A DNA stretch of 21,048 bases from assembly GCA_964541075.1 (NCBI GenBank), contig CAZIPZ010000049.1, positions 1 to 21,048 on the forward strand, read 5' to 3'. Below the pieces are notes generated by a model that was not told where the DNA came from, did not search any database, and saw nothing but the letters and a program-made list of their open reading frames with translations. The stretch's first letter is position 1. Each line of letters begins with the position of its first letter. The translations under genes were made by a program, and so were the position numbers. Below are positions 15,935 through 21,048 of this stretch, one piece after another. This stretch comes from CAZIPZ01 sp964541075. Lineage in GTDB: Bacteria > Acidobacteriota > Terriglobia > 20CM-2-55-15.

Positions 15935-17997
15935 TACTCGTCGTCCTCACTCGAAAAGAAGCCTTTACTGGCGGAGACACCTGTACCCACGAGCTCTGGG
16001 GTGCTCGGATACGGCCAGCGGAAGTACTCGCCGTACTTGAGATCGATGCTGCGACGAGCGTCTTCCAGAGTCTTGCGGACCAGTGCATCATAGTCTGGAT
16101 TGCGCGGCTGATAGCCCCCTTTCTCGATAACATCGTCCAAGGTCTTGTAGACCTGATCCAGTTCCTTGCGAATGACCGAATTATGCAGTTGTTTACCGGT
16201 TGGGCCTCCCGCCACGAGAGATTCAGTCGGAATTCCTCTCATATTGCTCAGTAAGTTCAATTCTTCTGCAGTGAAAACGCCAGGGTAGTAATCGAGAACC
16301 TGCAACTCGATAGCATGATGGATGTCGCCGCCTCTCATTCTCAGCGCTTCTGCGATGGACGGCCGCATACCGTTGAATGCTTCCCGAGCCGCCTTCCCTT
16401 CAGCACCAAATGTCAGTCCGTAACGCTGCAAATAATCCGTGAGGTAGCGTGATGGTGGACGCCTGACGGATTCCCGAACTGTTGGAACAAGGTTGGACAT
16501 TCCGCCTGCTTTGACCTGCCTGCCCGCCTTCGCCTGGCCTCCGATGCTGAGGTCTGCGTTAAATCCGCGCGGCTTTGCAGGTGTCTTGGTCAGATTGACC
16601 TCAGCTTGAAGCGTCGGCTCGAGGTCGACCAATGGGGAGGTTGAAGCCTGTGAACTCACGCCCTCGACTGCAGAACTCTCGGTAATCGCGGACTCAAACG
16701 CCGGATCGGGCGTAAATTCCAGCGCGCGCTCCTGCTGAAGCTGCTGCCAATACGGATCAACGGGGGCTGCTGAGCGGGTGACATCCATGGCTTCCTGCGT
16801 CACTACCTCCGTCTCCAATTTGGGAGCTAGCTGTTCAATCCTCGCCCGTACGCCGGCTGCGAATTCGTCTCCCAAAGATCTCAGCGAACGCCAGTCGACG
16901 GGCGTGAGCGCCGTTTCCTCCATGCGTTGCCAAGTCGGGCTGGTCACAACTTTATCGATAAGCCGGCCAACCCATCGGCGCGCCATCTTCGCGTAGACCC
17001 AGATGCGGCGAAGAAGCGGAATCCATTCCTTAGCTGTGGCAAAAACGGTGTCAAGGAATCCTGTGATCGCGATCCTTACCGCGTTGATCCATCCGACTTT
17101 TCCCAAACTCCCGAGCCAGACTCCCACCCTTTCTGCGATGCCCCCAACCATCAGGAGGTCCATGATGATGATCACCACACCCCAAATCGCCGCTTTGATT
17201 TTCTGTCCGACGGACTTCGCTTCGTCAAACAAGGTGTCCGCGACGGACTGAAGCTCGGTAACGCCGAATAGCAGATTTCCCAGTTGCACTGCACGACGAA
17301 GCAATTCGAGAAAGAAGAAGGGGAAAAAGGTTGCGATTTGAAAAGCAACATTCGAATCCGCGGTGTATCCAGCCAGGCCGAGTTGCCACCCTTCAATCGT
17401 GTCGATCGTTTCCTGTATGTTGATGACGGTCGTAGACTCTTTTGAAAGAGAAGGTTCCTCCTCCGCCCGAGCCAATGCAACCTCGCTGGTCTGGTGAACG
17501 GCGATAGGGCCCGCGGATCCAAGAAATGACGAACTGGCGAGTCCCGCCTCAGCCTCCATGGCCGGTGACGCATCGGACAACGTACTGGGCGCCGGATTCG
17601 CGTTTCGCTGTTGAACAACATGCGCCAACTCATGCGCAAGTAAGGCGCGGCCGCCAGCCGTTTGCGGCCGATAGCGTTCGGCTCCAAAAAAAACGTCTCG
17701 TCCAACCGTGTAGGCGATTGCTCCGACAGACGCGGTCGAGGCGGCCGCCTGAGCGTCTGTGTGGATTCGAACTCGACTGAAGTCGTGACCAAAGCGCGAC
17801 TCCATCACATTGCGAGTGTCCGAGTCCAAATGGCGACCAGATAAGCTTGCTTCAGATCGAGTAGCCTTTTTGCTAGGAAAACGACTGCGCGCAAATTGCG
17901 CGCTAGGAACCTTGAGACCACAGCAAGCAGAAGCCGCCTTCGCAAAAGGCGCACCTGTGGAGTTCGGCGGTTCAATAACGGCCAATCTGTTCGCCAT
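15934..17997 (-). CDS. DUF4157 (eCIS core domain) polymorphic-toxin-like protein with HNH/EndoVII-like C-terminus
   Basis: 687 residues. After a 50-residue basic, probably disordered N-terminus comes a DUF4157 domain (about 55-132) with VRIHTDAQAAAS, the AYTVGRDVFFG strand and the metalloprotease-like HELAHVVQQ (H122, E123, H126). This domain is frequent in effectors of extracellular contractile injection systems and also in unlinked polymorphic toxins. The centre has hydrophobic segments (about 217-232 and 268-288, IWGVVIIIMDLLMVGG). A low-complexity linker (about 400-540) leads to a C-terminal module with GGDIHHAIELQ (H560, H561), ELN...NMRGIP and LHNSVIRKEL (H605), an arrangement like His-based HNH/EndoVII-superfamily toxin nucleases; the nuclease call is inference. 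An acidic tail (SSEDDE) ends the protein. No other injection-system gene and no immunity gene are next to it. ATG 17997 has no clear ribosome site. Confidence 0.82.
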   Translation of the reverse strand: MANRLAVIEPPNSTGAPFAKAASACCGLKVPSAQFARSRFPSKKATRSEASLSGRHLDSDTRNVMESRFGHDFSRVRIHTDAQAAASTASVGAIAYTVGRDVFFGAERYRPQTAGGRALLAHELAHVVQQRNANPAPSTLSDASPAMEAEAGLASSSFLGSAGPIAVHQTSEVALARAEEEPSLSKESTTVINIQETIDTIEGWQLGLAGYTADSNVAFQIATFFPFFFLELLRRAVQLGNLLFGVTELQSVADTLFDEAKSVGQKIKAAIWGVVIIIMDLLMVGGIAERVGVWLGSLGKVGWINAVRIAITGFLDTVFATAKEWIPLLRRIWVYAKMARRWVGRLIDKVVTSPTWQRMEETALTPVDWRSLRSLGDEFAAGVRARIEQLAPKLETEVVTQEAMDVTRSAAPVDPYWQQLQQERALEFTPDPAFESAITESSAVEGVSSQASTSPLVDLEPTLQAEVNLTKTPAKPRGFNADLSIGGQAKAGRQVKAGGMSNLVPTVRESVRRPPSRYLTDYLQRYGLTFGAEGKAAREAFNGMRPSIAEALRMRGGDIHHAIELQVLDYYPGVFTAEELNLLSNMRGIPTESLVAGGPTGKQLHNSVIRKELDQVYKTLDDVIEKGGYQPRNPDYDALVRKTLEDARRSIDLKYGEYFRWPYPSTPELVGTGVSASKGFFSSEDDE

Positions 17998-18422
17998 CGT
18001 CGATCAGAATTCGTTCGCTATAGATTGATTCGACTTGTTCCTCTTGAGACCGGTCAATCTAAAATACCTGCCTTTGGTGCGAACCGCACGTGTTGATTCA
18101 AGCGCAGGCTATTTTCCCACACAGATCTTCTTGTTGGCTTGAGGACCTCAGACGGTCGTGAGAGGAAAGCCATTGAGGATATTGAATACATAATTCTATG
18201 AAGGCTCGGTTTCGTCGTACTTGACGATAGCTCGCCAGCCTGCTGATCTTCTGCAATGTGAAAAAGCATGAAGACCAGCTCGAAAACGTCCACACTTAGA
18301 GCTTCATTAGTATTTTAGCGCTCCGCTCTTTAAGATTCTTTTAGGATTTTTTGAGCCATCATTTAGGAACGACCGATTGGGGCCTCCCTTATATTGCTCC
18401 TTGTATCGAACTGAAAGGAGCA
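17998..18422. other. 425-bp gap with no convincing gene
   Basis: The gap between the divergent toxin-like gene and the cytochrome operon must contain promoters for both. Short minus-strand reading frames exist (for example 18054-18293), but they lack a ribosome site, have biased composition and show no recognised motif. The left end holds an 8-bp dyad (18021-18061). The right end, including 18350-18420, is A/T-richer, and I found no standard promoter in it. The region could hold decayed gene remains, but none can be identified. Confidence 0.5.
18021..18061 (-). promoter_or_regulatory. 8-bp dyad upstream of the DUF4157 gene, overlapping a weak promoter
   Basis: TAGATTGA at 18021-18028 is the exact reverse complement of TCAATCTA at 18054-18061, with 25 bp between arms. 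On the minus strand the far arm overlaps a TAGATT that could serve as a -10 box, with TTCGCA (18083-18078) 16 bp upstream as a poor -35. The near arm lies 24 bp before the start codon. It could be an operator or a leader hairpin for the toxin-like gene. Confidence 0.25.
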
Positions 18423-18992
18423 ATGAAAATGAAAGCAACGCTTACTCTGGTCCTGGCAACTCTTCTCCTCGCGGGCTGCTCACAAGGCGCTGCTCAAGGA
18501 AACGCAGGCGCTAACGCTGATGTGGTGAAGCGTGGGAAATATCTCGTCGACATTGCAGGCTGCAACGATTGTCATACTCCTTACAAACTTGGACCGAATG
18601 GACCGGAGCCAGACATGAGCCGCATGCTGTCGGGCCATCCGCAGAATCTCGCCATGCCTGCACCACCATCACCTGCGGGACCGTGGGCCTGGAGCGCAGC
18701 CATCACGAACACAGCGTTCGCCGGTCCTTGGGGAGTCAGCTATACATTCAACCTCACTCCGGATGAACACACTGGCATCGGCATCTGGACTGAAGACATT
18801 TTCATTAAGACGATGCGCACCGGACGCCACTGGGGAACCTCTCGCCCTATTCTGCCGCCGATGCCGTGGCAGAACCTGAATGCGATGACGGATGAGGACC
18901 TTCGAGCGTTATTCGCTTATCTACGCACGATACCGCCTGTGCGCAATCGCGTGCCGGACGCAATCATTACGACACCAGGCGTGACCGAATAA
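18423..18992 (+). CDS. Lipoprotein class-I c-type cytochrome
   Basis: 189 residues. A lipoprotein signal peptide ends in the lipobox LAGC with lipidated C19, so the protein is anchored to a membrane and faces the periplasm. A single haem site CNDCH (C47, C50, H51) is followed by a NLTPDEHTGIGIW segment and RPILPPMPWQNL, where M147 is the likely sixth haem ligand. The end (DLRALFAYLRTIPPVRNRVP) matches the single-domain cytochromes related to those of membrane alcohol and gluconate dehydrogenases, which pass electrons to the respiratory chain. The start at 18423 has AAAGGAG four bases upstream; a second ATG two codons later is an alternative. It is the first gene of a three-gene operon: its stop overlaps the Shine-Dalgarno of the E1 alpha gene, so the two are translationally linked. 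Its electron donor is unknown. Confidence 0.93.
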   Translation: MKMKATLTLVLATLLLAGCSQGAAQGNAGANADVVKRGKYLVDIAGCNDCHTPYKLGPNGPEPDMSRMLSGHPQNLAMPAPPSPAGPWAWSAAITNTAFAGPWGVSYTFNLTPDEHTGIGIWTEDIFIKTMRTGRHWGTSRPILPPMPWQNLNAMTDEDLRALFAYLRTIPPVRNRVPDAIITTPGVTE

Positions 18993-19004
18993 GGAGAAGA
19001 ATTT

Positions 19005-19967
19005 ATGAACTCAATACAAACCAACGCATCCCTGCAATCCATGCTCGAAACCATGATGCTCATCCGTGCATACGAACTGAATAACGTTGCCATACAGCAG
19101 GCCGGACAGGCCGCGGGCACCTGCACATCCGTCGGACAGGAAGCCGCCGCCGTCGGAGTAGTTCAGGCGCTCGCTCCCGAAGACTTGATTCTCACGAACC
19201 ACCGCAGCGCGGGACACCTGCTGGCGCGCGGTGCAGACCCCGGTCGCATGCTCGCGGAAGTTATGGGCCGCGCCACCGGTTATTGCAAAGGAAAGAGCGG
19301 CTCATTGCACATTTCCGTCAAGGAACTTGGCGTAATCCTGACGTCGACAATTGTTGGCGGCGAGTTGTCGCTGGCGCCCGGTGTGGGTCTTTCCCAATCC
19401 GTGCTGGGAAAGAGAAGCGTGGTTGCCTGCTTCTTTGGAGACGGCGCTGCTTGCGAAGGCGTTTTCCACGAATCAATCAATCTCGCTTCTATTTGGAACC
19501 TTCCAATCCTTTACGTCTGTGAAAACAACCAATGGCAGGCGTTCGTGCATCGAAAGGAAACGATGAAGACCAACCAGATCAGCAAATGGGCGGATCGTTA
19601 TGGAATTGAAGCCATCACGGTTGACGGAAACGACGTAGAAGCCGTACACACCGCCGCAAGGAAAGCCGTTATGCAGATTCGCGAGACCCGACGTCCCGTC
19701 TTTCTCGAAACGTTCACATACCGTCAGCGTGGGCACTTCGAACCCGACGACCAGTCTTATGTCGAGCGAGAAGAGTTGGCCCAATGGAAATCGAAGGATC
19801 CGATTGAGCGAACGCGGGAAACGCTGATGAAGAAAGGCGTCCTCACACCCGCTGATGTTGCAGCGATGCAGCAGCGTGTGCAAATTGAAATTGAGCGCGC
19901 GACCGCCTTTGCCAGCGCGTCTCCAGCGCCCGAACTGTCCGAACTTACAACCGACATTTACGCGTGA
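19005..19967 (+). CDS. Thiamine-diphosphate dehydrogenase E1 component, alpha subunit (2-oxoacid/acetoin type)
   Basis: 320 residues, normal for the AcoA/PdhA group. The ThDP motif GDG (145-147) through ENN (173-175) has the family spacing. Other conserved marks are SVGQEAAAVG near 42, TNHRSAGHLLARG near 64, KGKSGSLHI near 96 and FLETFTYRQRGHF near 240. With the beta subunit it decarboxylates a 2-oxoacid or cleaves acetoin and normally hands the acyl group to an E2 lipoyl protein. Substrate cannot be told: acetoin, pyruvate and branched-chain oxoacids are all possible. The start at 19005 has AAGGAGA (18991-18997) seven bases upstream, overlapping the cytochrome stop. The beta gene follows after 10 bp. 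Confidence 0.93.
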   Translation: MNSIQTNASLQSMLETMMLIRAYELNNVAIQQAGQAAGTCTSVGQEAAAVGVVQALAPEDLILTNHRSAGHLLARGADPGRMLAEVMGRATGYCKGKSGSLHISVKELGVILTSTIVGGELSLAPGVGLSQSVLGKRSVVACFFGDGAACEGVFHESINLASIWNLPILYVCENNQWQAFVHRKETMKTNQISKWADRYGIEAITVDGNDVEAVHTAARKAVMQIRETRRPVFLETFTYRQRGHFEPDDQSYVEREELAQWKSKDPIERTRETLMKKGVLTPADVAAMQQRVQIEIERATAFASASPAPELSELTTDIYA

Positions 19968-19977
19968 GGTGATTAAC

Positions 19978-20934
19978 ATGTCCGAAATTACTGTCAACCA
20001 AGCAATCGGAGAAGCCCTTGCAGAAGAAATGCGCCGCGACCCGCGCGTAGTCATGTTCGGTGAAGGCGTCGCAACAAAGCGTCATGATCTAGTTTCAGAG
20101 TTTGGATCCGTACGTGTCCGGAACACGCCGTTATCGGAAGCAATCATAGCCGGCACAGCGGCAGGAGCAGCGGCTACAGGACTCCGCCCTGTGGTGGACC
20201 TCCTGTTCGCTCCGTTTCTTTCCTATTCGATGGACGCCATCGTCAACAGTGCTGGGAAACTGCGGTACATCTCCGGCGGGCAGTTCTCTTTCCCCATGGT
20301 GGTGCTGGCAATGACCGGCGGCGGATGGACGGTGGGCGCGCAGCACAATCACAACCTTGAATCCTGGTTTGTTCATGCCCCGGGATTGAAAGTTGTCATG
20401 CCGTCCACCCCGGCAGACTTCAAAGGGCTGTTGAAGGCCGCCATCAGGGACGACAATCCGGTGGTCTTTTTCATCGATATGGTGCTGGGATATCAATCCG
20501 GCGAAGCACCGCCTGCTGACGTCGTCGTTCCGCTGGGAACTGCGGCCACGCGGCGTGAAGGGTCCGATGTCACGTTGATCTCTTATGCGAAGACGACATT
20601 CGCCTGCTTGGAGGCAGCGGAAACGCTGGCATCCTCGGGAATCTCAGCAGAGGTCGTCGAACTGCGGTCATTGAAACCACTGGATGAGGCGGCCATTCTT
20701 GCCTCGGCGAGGAAGACTGGGCGGGTCGTGATCGTGCATGAGGCCAGCCGCATGTGTGGCGTTGGTGCGGAGGTTTCGGCGATTGTTTCAGAAAAAGCGT
20801 TTCGTTCACTCACTGCGCCCGTGATCCGCATAACGGGCCCGGATTCGCCTGCTCCGTCAAGCTATGCTCTTGAACAAGCATTTATTCCTCAGTCGAATGG
20901 TGTTGTCGCAGCGGTGAAGGAACTATTCCACTAA
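19978..20934 (+). CDS. Thiamine-diphosphate dehydrogenase E1 component, beta subunit (2-oxoacid/acetoin type)
   Basis: 318 residues, the usual size for AcoB/PdhB-type subunits. FGEGVATKRH and RVRNTPLSEAIIAGTAAGAA place the conserved glutamate E54 that activates the ThDP ring. The segment TGGGWTVGAQHNHNLESWF (H123) and HAPGLKVVMPSTPADFKGLL (H133) match the family, and the C-terminal transketolase-like domain (VVELRSLKPLDEAAI, then VIVHEASRMCGVGAE) is complete. It forms an alpha2beta2 enzyme with the preceding gene product. GAGGTGA (19966-19972) overlaps the alpha stop codon and is five bases from ATG 19978, indicating coupled translation. A longer in-frame reading from 19855 would overlap the alpha gene and is rejected. 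No E2 or E3 gene follows within the window. Confidence 0.94.
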   Translation: MSEITVNQAIGEALAEEMRRDPRVVMFGEGVATKRHDLVSEFGSVRVRNTPLSEAIIAGTAAGAAATGLRPVVDLLFAPFLSYSMDAIVNSAGKLRYISGGQFSFPMVVLAMTGGGWTVGAQHNHNLESWFVHAPGLKVVMPSTPADFKGLLKAAIRDDNPVVFFIDMVLGYQSGEAPPADVVVPLGTAATRREGSDVTLISYAKTTFACLEAAETLASSGISAEVVELRSLKPLDEAAILASARKTGRVVIVHEASRMCGVGAEVSAIVSEKAFRSLTAPVIRITGPDSPAPSSYALEQAFIPQSNGVVAAVKELFH

Positions 20935-21048
20935 TCGGAATGGCCGGTCGATGCGAAGACGGAATTTTCCACGGCCGGTCTTCTCTATCCGCATCGGAGA
21001 ATTGCGCTCAGCCAGTCTGCGTTCGAGAAGAATCAGCCGCGCCTCCAG
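20923..21048 (-). CDS. Possible C-terminus of an unidentified minus-strand gene
   Basis: A reading frame open from the right edge runs 41 residues and ends at a TAG at 20925-20923, overlapping the last codons of the E1 beta gene by 12 bp. It reads LEARLILLERRLAERNSP, then MRIEKTGRGKFRLRIDRPFR, and looks like a charged coiled segment followed by a beta-type tail. The composition is protein-like, and the opposite frames are less so. The fragment is too short to name, and it may be chance. If real, it would be convergent with the E1 operon. Confidence 0.3.
   Translation of the reverse strand: MEARLILLERRLAERNSPMRIEKTGRGKFRLRIDRPFRLVE
20949..20996 (+). terminator. Composite hairpin after the E1 operon
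   Basis: CGATGC (20949-20954) pairs with GCATCG (20991-20996), and directly inside it GAAGAC (20955-20960) pairs with GTCTTC (20978-20983), with a 7-nt bulge on the 3' side. It begins 14 bp after the E1 beta stop. There is no U-tract, so intrinsic termination is uncertain, but position and stacking of two stems fit a 3'-end structure of the operon mRNA. Confidence 0.4.

Noticed and set aside
18054..18295. Two overlapping minus-strand frames (79 and 65 codons), considered as an immunity gene or IS remnant
   Set aside because: No recognised motif, no ribosome site, wrong position for a cognate immunity gene downstream of the toxin; not supportable.
18561..18990. Second haem site in the cytochrome
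   Set aside because: Only one CxxCH (CNDCH) is present; the protein is mono-haem.

Overview
The window most resembles the chromosome of an Acidobacteriota-type soil or sediment bacterium. This rests on gene content only: a Sigma70_ECF-type sigma factor next to a large multidomain Ser/Thr kinase, an Oar-like TonB-dependent receptor with an N-terminal carboxypeptidase-regulatory domain, a DUF5916 outer-membrane protein, a GAMEN-less M1-like peptidase and a secreted subclass-B3 metallo-beta-lactamase. Coding density is high, GC is moderate, and no tRNA, rRNA, CRISPR array or intact insertion sequence was seen. The assignment is inference; Gemmatimonadota and related groups share some of these families.

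Layout. Bases 1-4290 (+) carry the 3' part of an ECF-like sigma factor and, 22 bp later, a 1282-residue protein with kinase, STAND-type ATPase and TPR-like regions. This is a probable signalling pair with no anti-sigma factor in view. A long inverted repeat (4310-4375) marks the convergent junction with a B3-type metallo-beta-lactamase (4330-5175, -). That gene is divergent from an M1-family zinc metallopeptidase homologue (5342-7816, +), and the 166-bp gap between them holds two copies of the palindrome TGGCGCCA. The peptidase converges, with 3 bp between stops, on a large TonB-dependent receptor (7820-11578, -). Across a 304-bp gap the receptor is divergent from a DUF5916 outer-membrane protein (11883-14129, +). 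So 4.3-14.1 kb is mainly an exported/cell-envelope block.

Then follow ribosomal protein S1 (14142-15848, -) and, upstream of it on the same strand, a 687-residue polymorphic-toxin-like protein (15934-17997, -). The latter has an N-terminal DUF4157 (eCIS core) domain and a His-rich HNH/EndoVII-like C-terminal module. A gap of about 425 bp with no convincing gene precedes a tight three-gene operon (18423-20934, +): lipoprotein cytochrome c, then the alpha and beta E1 subunits of a thiamine-diphosphate 2-oxoacid/acetoin dehydrogenase. Both E1 genes have a Shine-Dalgarno overlapping the preceding stop codon. A composite hairpin follows, and the right edge may contain the C-terminus of an unidentified minus-strand gene.

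Most interesting points: the orphan DUF4157 protein with a nuclease-like tail and no visible immunity or eCIS gene; the cytochrome c/E1 operon without E2 or E3; and the sigma factor/STAND-kinase pair. No complete, clearly new system can be proven from this window alone.
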